The position numbers were made by a program, and so were the translations under genes. Positions 1-7,431 of a stretch of DNA of 14,623 bases are shown here, piece after piece. The stretch comes from Actinomycetes bacterium. GTDB taxonomy: Bacteria > Actinomycetota > Acidimicrobiia > Spongiisociales > UBA5794. Below the pieces are notes generated by a model, which worked only from the letters and a program-made list of their open reading frames with translations, was not told the DNA's origin and made no database searches. Where the stretch lies: positions 1 through 14,623 of the forward strand of contig JAMBLH010000230.1 in the NCBI GenBank assembly GCA_023336875.1, written 5' to 3'. How positions within the stretch are numbered: the first letter of the stretch is position 1; every line of letters begins with the position of its first letter.

Positions 1-945
1 CACGACGTCACGGTTGAGGTCCGCACATGGGGGAGGTTCCAGCGAGAAGCAACCCTCATCTGCCACGCCCTAACGGGTAGTGCAGATGCAGACGAGTGGT
101 GGGGAGGCCTGTTCGGCAAGGATCGCCTCTTTGACCCATCGGATTCCTTCATCGTCTCGATGAACGTCCTTGGGAGCTGCTACGGGACGACGGGCCCAAC
201 CTCGCTATCCGAACCATCCGACTTCCCCGAGATCACCATACGTGACATGGTGCATCTTCAGAAGGCTGCGCTGGACCAACTCGGGATCGCTCATCTCGAT
301 CTGGTCATCGGCGGATCGATGGGCGGCATGCAGGTGCTCGAATGGGCCGTGCTGTACCCATCGTTCGTGGGAACTATCATCCCCATAGGGGTTGGATCTT
401 CGCAATCCGCGTGGGCCATCGGGATCTCAGAGGCGCAGCGCAGCTCCATCCTCAACGCCTCGACCCCATCAGAGGGGCTGGCAACGGCGCGCATAATTGC
501 CATGTGCTCCTACCGCAGCCCGATGAGCTTCCAATCCCGCTTCGGAAGAGAATCAGATAACGGTGTCTTCACCGCGCAAACCTATCTCCGCTATCAGGGA
601 GAGAAGCTCGTGGAGCGTTTCGATGCGAACACCTACCTGACGCTCCTTGGCGCAATGGATTCCCACGATCTTGGGCGCGGCCGAGGACCGCGAGAGGCCA
701 TTCTCAACCGTATCAAGCACAGGGCACTCGTGGTTGGCACGAGCACAGACGTCCTCTACCCGGTATCCGAGACGCGCACGATGGCGGCTTCGATGCCAAA
801 CGCAGAGTTTGCGGTGCTCGACAGCCCCAACGGCCATGACGCATTCCTCATCGAAACAGACAAGCTCGAACGGATCGTCGCAACGTTCCTTGAGGACTCT
901 CGTCCGCTCTCAGCCGCACGGGGGCAGGGAGCGGCTTGGGTCTAG
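1..945 (+). CDS. metX: Homoserine O-acyltransferase MetX, 5' truncated by window edge
   Basis: Transfers an acyl group (acetyl, or succinyl in some members) to the hydroxyl of homoserine, the activating step of methionine synthesis in the cytoplasm. The frame is open from base 1 and 314 residues are visible; the family is usually 350-380 long, so a few dozen N-terminal residues lie outside. Seen in the sequence: NVLGSCYGTTGP (oxyanion/substrate loop), the nucleophile elbow GGSMGGMQVLEW with the catalytic Ser codon at 316-318, the Asp of the triad in STDVLYP, and the His in NGHDAFL. This is a complete alpha/beta-hydrolase triad of MetX type. I cannot decide acetyl- versus succinyl-transferase specificity. 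The internal ATG at 160 is not the start, because conserved family sequence precedes it. The gene is convergent with the importer operon (33 bp between stops) and is functionally unrelated to the rest. Confidence 0.93.
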   Translation, partial: HDVTVEVRTWGRFQREATLICHALTGSADADEWWGGLFGKDRLFDPSDSFIVSMNVLGSCYGTTGPTSLSEPSDFPEITIRDMVHLQKAALDQLGIAHLDLVIGGSMGGMQVLEWAVLYPSFVGTIIPIGVGSSQSAWAIGISEAQRSSILNASTPSEGLATARIIAMCSYRSPMSFQSRFGRESDNGVFTAQTYLRYQGEKLVERFDANTYLTLLGAMDSHDLGRGRGPREAILNRIKHRALVVGTSTDVLYPVSETRTMAASMPNAEFAVLDSPNGHDAFLIETDKLERIVATFLEDSRPLSAARGQGAAWV

Positions 946-978
946 TGCCCTACCGATCAGAAGGCACGAGCGACGCTG

Positions 979-1932
979 CTATCGCTCCTCACGGAAGTAC
1001 GGAATCGCCAAAGCTGCTGGGGCGCCGAGATACCGAGCCCTCTTTCCGCTCGTGAGCACGATCATCGCAATGATGGCGAGGACGAACGGCAGCATCGAGA
1101 GGAGCGTCGATGGGATGTCGCTCCATGGTTCACCAAGTGTCTGCAGGGTGAACTGGACTCGAGAGGCTGCGCCGAACAGATAGGCAGCGAAGACCGCGCG
1201 CCATGGCCGCCAGCTCGAGAGAATGACCAGGGCGATGGCTATCCATCCCGCCGCGCCGATGGGATCGTCCTGCCAGGTCGGTACGAGCGCGAGGGAGAAG
1301 TAGGCGCCGCCGAGACCAGCCAACGCTCCACCAGTCAACACATGTACGTAGCGGACTTTGGACACGTTGACACCCGCAGCCTCGGCACTGGCCGGATCCT
1401 CCCCCACAGCCCTAAGCGAAAGACCCATGCGGGTGTGGAACAGGTAATAGCTCGCGATCCCGGCAACAAGCCACGAAACATACACAAGGAGGTCGTGGCC
1501 AAATAGCAGGGGCCCCACGAGCGGCAGATCGACGAGCCAACCAGTGAAAAGGGGTTCGAATACTTCGCGCGACGGGTTTCCAACGAGTGGATCGTTGCCA
1601 ATCTTGCCGAGGAAGCTGGCGAGCCCTGCTCCGAAGATTGCCAGAGCCAATCCTGAGACGATCTGATTGGCACGCAGGGTGATCGATGTGAACGCGTGGA
1701 TGGACGAGAGAGCTGCGCCAGCGACCACCGCGGCCAGCACGCCAAGGAGGAGGCTGCCGGTTGTGAATGTTGCCCAGAAGCCGGCCACCGCTCCCATGAG
1801 CATCATCCCCTGCACGCCGAGGTTCAAGATTCCTGACCGTTCAGTGATGATCTCTCCGATTGTGGCGAAGATGAGCGGGGTCCCGAGACCGATCGCGGCG
1901 ACCACAGTGAGCATCAGAAGTGAGTCATTCAT
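979..1932 (-). CDS. BMP-family ABC importer, second permease (NupQ/YufQ type), left arm
   Basis: Inner-membrane channel subunit of a BMP-type importer, partner of the permease encoded just upstream. It has 317 residues with most of its length in hydrophobic membrane segments. The N-terminal motif ERSGILNLGVQGMM (residues 31-44) is the hallmark of this permease subfamily, and the region around VGEDPASAEAAGVNVSKVRY is the cytoplasmic coupling loop that contacts the ATPase. The ATG start overlaps the stop of the preceding gene as ATGA and has a GGAGG ribosome site four bases upstream, so translation is coupled. This is the last gene of the minus-strand operon. Substrate is not readable from a permease; purine nucleoside or base is inferred from the neighbouring deaminase. 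Riboflavin importers also use this family. Confidence 0.9.
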   Translation of the reverse strand: MNDSLLMLTVVAAIGLGTPLIFATIGEIITERSGILNLGVQGMMLMGAVAGFWATFTTGSLLLGVLAAVVAGAALSSIHAFTSITLRANQIVSGLALAIFGAGLASFLGKIGNDPLVGNPSREVFEPLFTGWLVDLPLVGPLLFGHDLLVYVSWLVAGIASYYLFHTRMGLSLRAVGEDPASAEAAGVNVSKVRYVHVLTGGALAGLGGAYFSLALVPTWQDDPIGAAGWIAIALVILSSWRPWRAVFAAYLFGAASRVQFTLQTLGEPWSDIPSTLLSMLPFVLAIIAMIVLTSGKRARYLGAPAALAIPYFREER

Positions 1933-3041
1933 GTGGCCTCCACCTCCACAGGTTCAGGTGTGGGCTCAGGCTCAAGCCTCCGGACACGGTTCCTGATGAA
2001 GAACTCGCCCGCGACAACGAAGATGAGGATCGCTCCTTGGAGCATCGTCACTGTGGCAGTAGGAACGCCAATGGACTGAAGCGCGGGGCCGGAGTTGACG
2101 AGAGCTGCCATGAGAATCGCAACGGGTATGACCGCCAGGATGTGGAGACCTGCGAGCGCGGCAACGATGATTCCCGTGAAGCCCAATCCGAGGTCGAGAG
2201 ACCGAGGATCGAGGGCACCGACAGGACCTGAAACGAAGAGCCCACCCGCGAACCCTGCATAGGCGCCTGAGAGAAGGAAGATGCCCAATATCTTTCGCGC
2301 CACACCAATACCCGCGTAACGTGCCGTGTCGGCCGAGTCACCGACGATCCGAACCTCGAATCCCCACGTTGTCTTACCTATCAGGTACCACGCCCCGACG
2401 GCGAGGGCAATAGCGATGAAAAGGCCACCGTCGAGTCTGTTGAAGATCTCCGGTAGTCGGGCAGACTCAGGAATCGGACGGCCCTGGGGGAACGTGCTTA
2501 CAGCGGGGTCCCGCCATGGAGATGAGCTCCCGAATATCAGGAAGTTCATGAAGCTGAGGGCAATGAAGTTCAACATGAGCGTGGTGATGATCTCGTTCGT
2601 ACCCAGATAGACCCGCGGAATGGCCGCGATGGAAGCCCAGAACGCACCCCCGAGTCCCCCAGCGACGATGACGACAGGGAGAGCGATGTACGCCGGTGCA
2701 CCATCACCAAGCCAGATTGCGAATCCGGACGCAAAGATCGCTCCCATGATGAACTGTCCCTCGCCACCGATGTTCCACACGAGCATCTTGAATGCGATTG
2801 CCGCAGCAACACCTGTGAGAATCAGCGGAGTGGCGGTGATGAGCGTTTCGCTGAGAGCCCTGGACGATCCGAATGCAGAGTCGACCATTTGGCCGTAGAC
2901 ATCGAAAGGATTCTCACCTGTGAGGGCGAGGAAAATCGCACCAACAACCAGTGCAGCGATCACTGAAAGTACAGGCACCAGCAGCCGCACTTTCCACGAC
3001 ACGAGCCCACGGGGCTCGACGATGAATCGGCGTGCAGCCAT
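1929..3041 (-). CDS. BMP-family ABC importer, first permease (NupP/YufP type), left arm
   Basis: Inner-membrane channel subunit, 370 residues. It begins with a short basic cytoplasmic N-terminus, then a membrane segment (about 20-40), followed by the family motif WNIGGEGQFIMGAI (89-102). The coupling-loop motif LGTNEIITTLMLNFIA (about 146-161) is close to the family consensus. The C-terminus ends in an acidic/proline tail (EPEPTPEPVEVEAT). The ATG overlaps the last base of the ATPase stop (TGATG) and its 3' end overlaps the next permease by four bases, so the three genes are translationally coupled. The pair with the 317-residue permease forms a heterodimeric channel, as usual in this family. 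Confidence 0.9.
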   Translation of the reverse strand: MAARRFIVEPRGLVSWKVRLLVPVLSVIAALVVGAIFLALTGENPFDVYGQMVDSAFGSSRALSETLITATPLILTGVAAAIAFKMLVWNIGGEGQFIMGAIFASGFAIWLGDGAPAYIALPVVIVAGGLGGAFWASIAAIPRVYLGTNEIITTLMLNFIALSFMNFLIFGSSSPWRDPAVSTFPQGRPIPESARLPEIFNRLDGGLFIAIALAVGAWYLIGKTTWGFEVRIVGDSADTARYAGIGVARKILGIFLLSGAYAGFAGGLFVSGPVGALDPRSLDLGLGFTGIIVAALAGLHILAVIPVAILMAALVNSGPALQSIGVPTATVTMLQGAILIFVVAGEFFIRNRVRRLEPEPTPEPVEVEAT

Positions 3042-4573
3042 CAGCTCGCACCCTCGCGCTGGCCAGCCATCAACAAGCCGAGTCGCTCGGCTGTTGCGTC
3101 CTCCGTCGGCATTTCGCCAACGACCTCACCTTCGTAGATGACAAGAAGTCTGTCTGAAAGCGCCATCAACTCGTCGAGGTCCTCCGAGATCAGCAGCACC
3201 GCAACGCCCTTTTCGCGTTGTTCAAGGATCTGGTTCCTGACAGCTTCGGTGGCGCCGACGTCGAGGCCCCTTGTCGGTGAACGAAGAATCATCACCTTTG
3301 GGCTCATCTCAACTTCTCGTCCGACAAGCGCCTTCTGGAGGTTTCCCCCTGAGAGAAGGCGAATCGGAAGGCCTGGTCGCACGCCTCGGATATCGTATTC
3401 CTTGATCTCCCTCTCGCCGTTGTCGCGAAACGCGGAGGCAACGAGCCGTCGACTCTTTGAGTAGGGGGGACGACGAAAGGCTTTGAGCGCCAGATTCTCC
3501 TCGGTGGTGAGACCGGGCGCAAGACCCATTCCCAACCGACTCTGTGGGACATACCCGCACCCTGCTCGAATACGACTGAGAACCGACATGTGTGTGATGT
3601 CAACACCGTCGAGTTCCACGCTTCCAGAAGTCAGAGGCCTGAGCCCGACGAGTCCCTGGGCGAGTTCGCGCTGTCCATTCCCCGACACGCCTGCGATCCC
3701 AACAACCTCACCCTCATGGACATCGAGTGTCATCCCACGAACAGCTTCAAGACCTCGGTCGCTCTGCACGTGAATGTCTGAGACCCCCAGCATGACAGAG
3801 CCAATATCCTCCGAGGGTTTCCGCGTGGGAAGCTCGAGGTCCCTACCGACCATCATGCGAGCAAGGTCCTTCGGCTCGGCGTCTGCGGTGGCGACACCCC
3901 CAACGGTCTTCCCGTCACGAAGTACGGTCACCTGGTCGGAGATCTGTTTTACCTCGTCAAGCTTGTGGGACACGAAGATGATGGACCGGCCCTCTTCGGC
4001 CAACTGTCGCATCGTCTTGAACAGCACCTTGCTCTCCTGGGGCGTGAGAACCGCCGTCGGTTCGTCCAGGATCAATATCTGTGCGTCTCGATACAGCAGC
4101 TTGAGAATCTCGACACGTTGCTGCTCTCCGACTGACAGCTGCCAGATGCGGGCAGAAGCATCGACTGGAAGCCCGTATCTCTGACCCAGTTCGGTAGCGG
4201 CCTGCTGGAGCTCCTTCTGGTTGAGTCGAACATCGAGACCTGGGTGCCCCAAGGCGAGGTTCTCCGCTACCGTGAGATTGGCCACGAGTCTGAAGTGTTG
4301 GTACACCATCCCGACGCCAGCAGCGAGCGCGTCCTTTGGGCTCTTGAACAAGACAGGCGCGCCCGAGATGTGCATCTCGCCCGAGTCAGGTCGATACAGG
4401 CCAGCAAGAATCGAGCAAAGTGTCGACTTCCCTGCGCCATTCTCGCCCAGGAGAGCGTGGACCTGACCTCGCTCCAGCAAGAAGTTGACATTGTCGTTCG
4501 CCTTGACACCGTAGAACTCCTTATCGATACCGATCAGTTCGGCTGCAAGAGGGGTCGCGGCGTCTGAAGTCAC
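3041..4573 (-). CDS. BMP-family ABC importer, double ATP-binding subunit (NupO/YufO type), left arm
   Basis: Energises the importer; cytoplasmic, 510 residues, two fused nucleotide-binding domains as in sugar/nucleoside importers. Domain 1 is complete: Walker A GENGAGKST (43-51), signature LSVGE (146-150), Walker B ILILDE (166-171), H-switch His203. Domain 2 is degenerate: GVSGNGQRE (295-303) replaces Walker A and lacks its Lys, LSGGN (407-411) is retained, and ILRSPTRGLD (429-438) lacks the catalytic Glu. One active and one degenerate site is normal for this family. The start is GTG; no in-frame ATG precedes the conserved N-terminus. A GAGG lies about ten bases upstream, and a ten-codon reading frame in the leader overlaps the start as GTGA. 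The gene is separated from the lipoprotein gene by 104 bp carrying a strong hairpin. Confidence 0.93.
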   Translation of the reverse strand: MTSDAATPLAAELIGIDKEFYGVKANDNVNFLLERGQVHALLGENGAGKSTLCSILAGLYRPDSGEMHISGAPVLFKSPKDALAAGVGMVYQHFRLVANLTVAENLALGHPGLDVRLNQKELQQAATELGQRYGLPVDASARIWQLSVGEQQRVEILKLLYRDAQILILDEPTAVLTPQESKVLFKTMRQLAEEGRSIIFVSHKLDEVKQISDQVTVLRDGKTVGGVATADAEPKDLARMMVGRDLELPTRKPSEDIGSVMLGVSDIHVQSDRGLEAVRGMTLDVHEGEVVGIAGVSGNGQRELAQGLVGLRPLTSGSVELDGVDITHMSVLSRIRAGCGYVPQSRLGMGLAPGLTTEENLALKAFRRPPYSKSRRLVASAFRDNGEREIKEYDIRGVRPGLPIRLLSGGNLQKALVGREVEMSPKVMILRSPTRGLDVGATEAVRNQILEQREKGVAVLLISEDLDELMALSDRLLVIYEGEVVGEMPTEDATAERLGLLMAGQREGAS

Positions 4574-4602
4574 TCGTCCAAGACCTCAACCATCGGTTTC
4601 AT
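4570..4602 (-). CDS. Possible ten-codon leader ORF overlapping the ATPase start
   Basis: Reads MKPMVEVLDE and stop. It has its own GGGAG ribosome site four or five bases before the ATG, and its TGA overlaps the GTG start of the ATPase gene as GTGA. It could keep ribosomes on the message after the upstream hairpin and feed them to the GTG start by coupling. The peptide itself has no recognisable function. The alternative is chance: ten codons are too few for any coding statistic. Confidence 0.3.
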   Translation of the reverse strand: MKPMVEVLDE

Positions 4603-4627
4603 CGCTCTCCCGTTCATTCGGTGCCTC

Positions 4628-4655
4628 GGTGTGCCCCGCAGATGCGGGGCACACC
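4628..4655 (-). terminator. Perfect 13-bp hairpin between lipoprotein and ATPase genes, left arm
   Basis: Arms 4628-4640 and 4643-4655 are perfect reverse complements separated by GA, with a very GC-rich core (GTGCCCCGCA against TGCGGGGCAC). It begins 22 bp downstream of the lipoprotein stop in the direction of transcription. No T-run follows, so it is either an actinobacterial-style partial terminator or a 3' mRNA-stabilising hairpin. Either would give more binding protein than membrane complex, a common arrangement in ABC operons. Confidence 0.6.
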
Positions 4656-4677
4656 ATCACTGCGTCAAGTGGAATCG

Positions 4678-5805
4678 TCAGCCGGTAGCACTTCCAATCA
4701 CACCTTCAACAAAGTAATCCATGATTTGGATGTCGCCAAGTGGCTGACTCTCGCCGTCCTGGTTGACGATCGGGTCCGGGAAGACGGAGAACGATCCATC
4801 CTTGATCTCGGCCTCGCGCTCGAGGATGACATCCTGGGTGGCCTGGTCCACGGACTCACCGAACGGTGCAAGCGCAACCATTCCGTCTGCCATGGTCCCG
4901 TAGACAGCCTCAGACTTCCACGTTCCGTCGATCACCTGATTCGCGGTCTCTAGGTAGAAGGGACCCCAGTCCCAAATCGCAGCGGTCAGCCACGCGGTCG
5001 GAGCGAACTCCGTCATGTCCGTGTTGTAGCCGACCCAGCCAGCGCCTTCTGTCTCTGCGGCCTGGCCGGGAGCCGCGGAATCCTGGTGCATTGCAATCAC
5101 ATCAGCGCCCGCATCGAGCAATGACTGTGCAGCAGTGCCCTCAATGGGCGGATCGAACCATGTTGAGGTCCACACAACCTGAACCTCTACGTCAGGATTG
5201 ACCTCTTGAGCACCCAGCGTGAACGCGTTTATGCCTCGGAGAACCTCGGCGATCGGGAACGCGGCTACGTAGCCGATCAGGTTCGTTTCTGTTGCAGCTC
5301 CGGCGGCCATGCCACTCAGGTAGCGAGCTTCCTCTGCTGCACCGAAGTAGTTGCCCATGTTGTCGGACGTCTTGTATCCGGTTGCGTGCATGAACACCGT
5401 GTCGGGGTAGTTCTCTGCTGCGGCCAACATCGGATCCATGTAGCCAAACGACGTGCCGAATATCAGCGTGTTGCCCTTGGCAGCAAGGTCCTCGAAGATG
5501 CGCTGGGCATCGGATCCTTCGGCGATGTTCTCGAGCGTTGTGATTTCGACGGCATCGCCGAGCGAGCCCTTGATGAACTGAGCGCCCTGATCATGTGCCC
5601 ACGACCAACCCTTGTCTGCGACGGGACCAACGTGAACGAAGGCAACCTTTAGCGGTTCGCCAGCGGGCGGCGCGACAACTGTCGTATCTGAGCCACCGCT
5701 CGCGACCGTTGTCTCTGTACTGGAATCGTCTCCCCCGCACGCTGCTGCCACCAATGCAAAGGCAACAAGCAACATCGCGAAGAGCCTGAATTTCTTAAAC
5801 GTCAT
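4678..5805 (-). CDS. BMP-family substrate-binding lipoprotein, left arm
   Basis: Extracytoplasmic ligand receptor of the left-arm importer, lipid-anchored outside the membrane. It has 375 residues from the ATG at 5803-5805. That start is chosen because it gives a basic n-region (MTFKKFRLF), a hydrophobic core and the lipobox ALVAAAC with Cys23, and because AGGAG lies nine bases upstream; the frame stays open 80 codons further but that stretch does not resemble the family. After Cys comes a Gly/Asp/Ser/Thr linker, then the BMP fold: VGPVADKGWSWAHDQG (ligand-pocket start), GTSFGYMDP, STWFDPP, ADVIAMHQDS, WDWGPFY. The DKGW variant replaces the DKSFN seen in PnrA/TmpC-type nucleoside receptors. 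The mature domain has no further Cys. Ligand is inferred to be a purine or nucleoside; other BMP members bind riboflavin. First gene of the minus-strand operon. Confidence 0.93.
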   Translation of the reverse strand: MTFKKFRLFAMLLVAFALVAAACGGDDSSTETTVASGGSDTTVVAPPAGEPLKVAFVHVGPVADKGWSWAHDQGAQFIKGSLGDAVEITTLENIAEGSDAQRIFEDLAAKGNTLIFGTSFGYMDPMLAAAENYPDTVFMHATGYKTSDNMGNYFGAAEEARYLSGMAAGAATETNLIGYVAAFPIAEVLRGINAFTLGAQEVNPDVEVQVVWTSTWFDPPIEGTAAQSLLDAGADVIAMHQDSAAPGQAAETEGAGWVGYNTDMTEFAPTAWLTAAIWDWGPFYLETANQVIDGTWKSEAVYGTMADGMVALAPFGESVDQATQDVILEREAEIKDGSFSVFPDPIVNQDGESQPLGDIQIMDYFVEGVIGSATG

Positions 5806-6063
5806 TTTCTCTATCTCCTCAATCTGATGGCACCTCATGTGGGTGCAATCATCACGGTAGCGTGCTCGTCCGACGAAGGCGGATTCGGTCGATACGAATA
5901 GAGCCCGATACCCCGCAAGTCGAGTCGACCCACCCCCACGAACCATCACCGTCTGGTATGGATACCCGGGAACATCTAGGCTGGTGGGCACCGGCTGAGT
6001 GTCACCGAGCGCGCTGAATGCGATCCGTTCCGGTGAATCAGGCAACGGACAGAGGAGATACAG
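5806..6063. promoter_or_regulatory. Divergent control region between the two importer operons
   Basis: 258 bp lie between the two divergently read lipoprotein genes, so promoters for both arms must lie here or inside the genes. Ribosome sites are clear on both sides: AGGAG nine bases before the left ATG and GAGGAG before the right ATG. I could not assign -10/-35 boxes with confidence. The region contains short dyads (GGTATGGATACC at 5955-5966, GTCGAGTCGAC at 5919-5929, GGTGGGCACC at 5983-5992). No riboswitch fold that I recognise and no regulator gene is present. The left lipoprotein frame is open through most of this region on the minus strand but is not judged coding. Confidence 0.55.
5955..5966. 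promoter_or_regulatory. Candidate operator dyad in the divergent region
   Basis: GGTAT and ATACC are perfect inverted half-sites around a GG centre, near the middle of the divergent spacer. Placement would suit a regulator acting on both arms. The half-sites are only 5 bp, so chance occurrence is quite possible. Confidence 0.22.
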
Positions 6064-7329
6064 ATGACAAGAGGCAGACGTTCCATCCGTTTGCTCGTAC
6101 TTATCGCGGTGCTGGCAATTGTTGCTGCAGCGTGTTCAAGTTCGAGCGATGACACGACTACAACCACCACCGCTGGCGATGGCGAGGCAGCGGTCACCAC
6201 TTCACCAGCGCAGGAGGTCGACTTCACGTTTGGCATGATCCTCGTCGGCCCTGAGAACGACAGAGGCTGGTCCCAGGCACATTTCGAGGCTGGAAAGTAC
6301 GTTGAAGCGAATATCCCTGGCGCGACGATGATCTCCCTCGACACGGTCAACTCGGCCGACAGGCCAGAGACTTCGGTCGAGCAGGTCGTCGACGACATGA
6401 TCGAGCAGGGCGCCCAGATGATCTTCGCGACATCAGACGACATGAGAGACGGCATTGAGGCAGCAGCAGCTGCCCACCCGGACGTTCCGATGATCTGGTC
6501 CTCCGGTGACAGCGCCTGGTCCGAAGGAGAGGCCTACAGGGCAGACCTATCGAACCTTGGCAACATCATGGGGAGGATGTACTTCGGCAAAGAGATCGCG
6601 GGCTGCGCGGCGGCGCTGACATCTGAAACAGGCAAGATCTCCTACCTCGGTCCTCTGATCAATGATGAGACACGCCGGCTTGCAAGCTCGGTGTATCTCG
6701 GGGCTCAGAAGTGCTGGGCAGATGCTGGAAACGACCCAGCAGAGCTCAGCTTCGAGGTCAACTGGATCGGGTTCTGGTTCAACATTCCTGGAGTCACACT
6801 TGACCCCACAGAAGTTACGAACGCGTTCTTCGATGGCGGTGCTGATGTTGTCGTGTCAGGTATCGACACGACCGAGGCTCTCATCGTGGCAGGCCAGCGG
6901 GCAGATGCTGGCGAGAGTGTGTGGGCGATTCCCTACGACTTTGCGGGCGCTTGTTCCGAGGCACCGGATTCATGTCTTGGTGTTCCTTACTTCAACTGGG
7001 GACCGAGCTATCTGGACGTTGTCACATCCGCGATCGCCGGATCGGTATCAGCTGACTTCCAGTGGATCGGCCCCGACTGGAGCGACATCAACGACATCGA
7101 CTCGTCAATGATCGGCTGGATCACGGGGGATGCGCTTGCTGACGACGCTTCCGCGGCGCTTGATGAGTTCGTCAGCGGCCTTGCAGACGGTTCCATCAAC
7201 CTCTTCACCGGACCGCTCAACTACCAGGACGGATCACCGTTCCTCGGAGACGGTGAGGCAGGGACCGACCTCCAGCTCTGGTACATGAAGCAACTCCTTG
7301 AAGGCATGGAGGGCGCTAGCTCCTCCTGA
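6064..7329 (+). CDS. BMP-family substrate-binding lipoprotein, right arm, cysteine-containing
   Basis: Extracytoplasmic receptor of the right-arm importer, 421 residues. MTRGRRSIR is the basic n-region, followed by a hydrophobic core and lipobox IVAAAC with Cys24, then a Ser/Asp/Thr-rich linker to about residue 50. The pocket motif VGPENDRGWSQAHFEAG (61-77) aligns with DKGW of the left-arm protein, and WIGFWFNIPGV, FFDGGADVVVSG, and FNWGPSYLDV align with its other motifs, so it is the same family but strongly diverged. It differs by four extra cysteines (181, 217, 297, 304) and an insertion GACSEAPDSCLG between pocket strands, suggesting one or two disulfides. The ATG has GAGGAG upstream at good spacing. 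First gene of the plus-strand operon; the ligand is probably related to but not identical with that of the left arm (inference). Confidence 0.9.
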   Translation: MTRGRRSIRLLVLIAVLAIVAAACSSSSDDTTTTTTAGDGEAAVTTSPAQEVDFTFGMILVGPENDRGWSQAHFEAGKYVEANIPGATMISLDTVNSADRPETSVEQVVDDMIEQGAQMIFATSDDMRDGIEAAAAAHPDVPMIWSSGDSAWSEGEAYRADLSNLGNIMGRMYFGKEIAGCAAALTSETGKISYLGPLINDETRRLASSVYLGAQKCWADAGNDPAELSFEVNWIGFWFNIPGVTLDPTEVTNAFFDGGADVVVSGIDTTEALIVAGQRADAGESVWAIPYDFAGACSEAPDSCLGVPYFNWGPSYLDVVTSAIAGSVSADFQWIGPDWSDINDIDSSMIGWITGDALADDASAALDEFVSGLADGSINLFTGPLNYQDGSPFLGDGEAGTDLQLWYMKQLLEGMEGASSS

Positions 7330-7343
7330 AATCCGAATCGAAC

Positions 7344-7385
7344 GACGACAGAGTGGGAGGCCTTGTGGTCTCCCACTCTGTCGTC
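7344..7385 (+). terminator. Perfect 16-bp hairpin between lipoprotein and ATPase genes, right arm
   Basis: Arms 7344-7359 and 7370-7385 are perfect reverse complements (GACGACAGAGTGGGAG and its complement) with a 10-nt loop. It starts 15 bp after the lipoprotein stop. No T-run follows, so it is either a terminator without U-tract or an RNA-stabilising hairpin. It occupies the same position as the left-arm hairpin but has unrelated sequence. Confidence 0.65.
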
Positions 7386-7419
7386 CAACCCTCGGGACGC
7401 GCAGCAACGCGTCGCGGGG

Positions 7420-7425
7420 TAGCGT
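7420..7425 (+). promoter_or_regulatory. Candidate -10 box for a leaderless ATPase transcript
   Basis: TAGCGT fits the actinobacterial TANNNT -10 consensus and ends six bases before the ATG at 7432. That spacing would place the transcription start at or next to the A of the ATG. The same gene has no convincing Shine-Dalgarno sequence. A six-base match in GC-rich DNA is weak evidence alone. Confidence 0.3.
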
Positions 7426-7431
7426 GCATCC

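Noticed and set aside
945..987. Bidirectional terminator between metX and the permease operon
   Set aside because: Only a 5-bp stem (945-949 with 963-967) and a 6-bp stem (968-973 with 982-987) overlapping a stop codon are present, with no T-run; too weak to call.
647..1183. Plus-strand open frame spanning the metX 3' end and the permease 3' end
   Set aside because: It lies out of frame over metX and antisense over the permease, is Ser/Arg-rich, and matches no recognisable family.
5806..6045. 80-codon N-terminal extension of the left-arm lipoprotein
   Set aside because: It would bury the lipoprotein signal peptide at residue 81. The ATG at 5803-5805 has a good AGGAG site and gives a normal n-region and lipobox.
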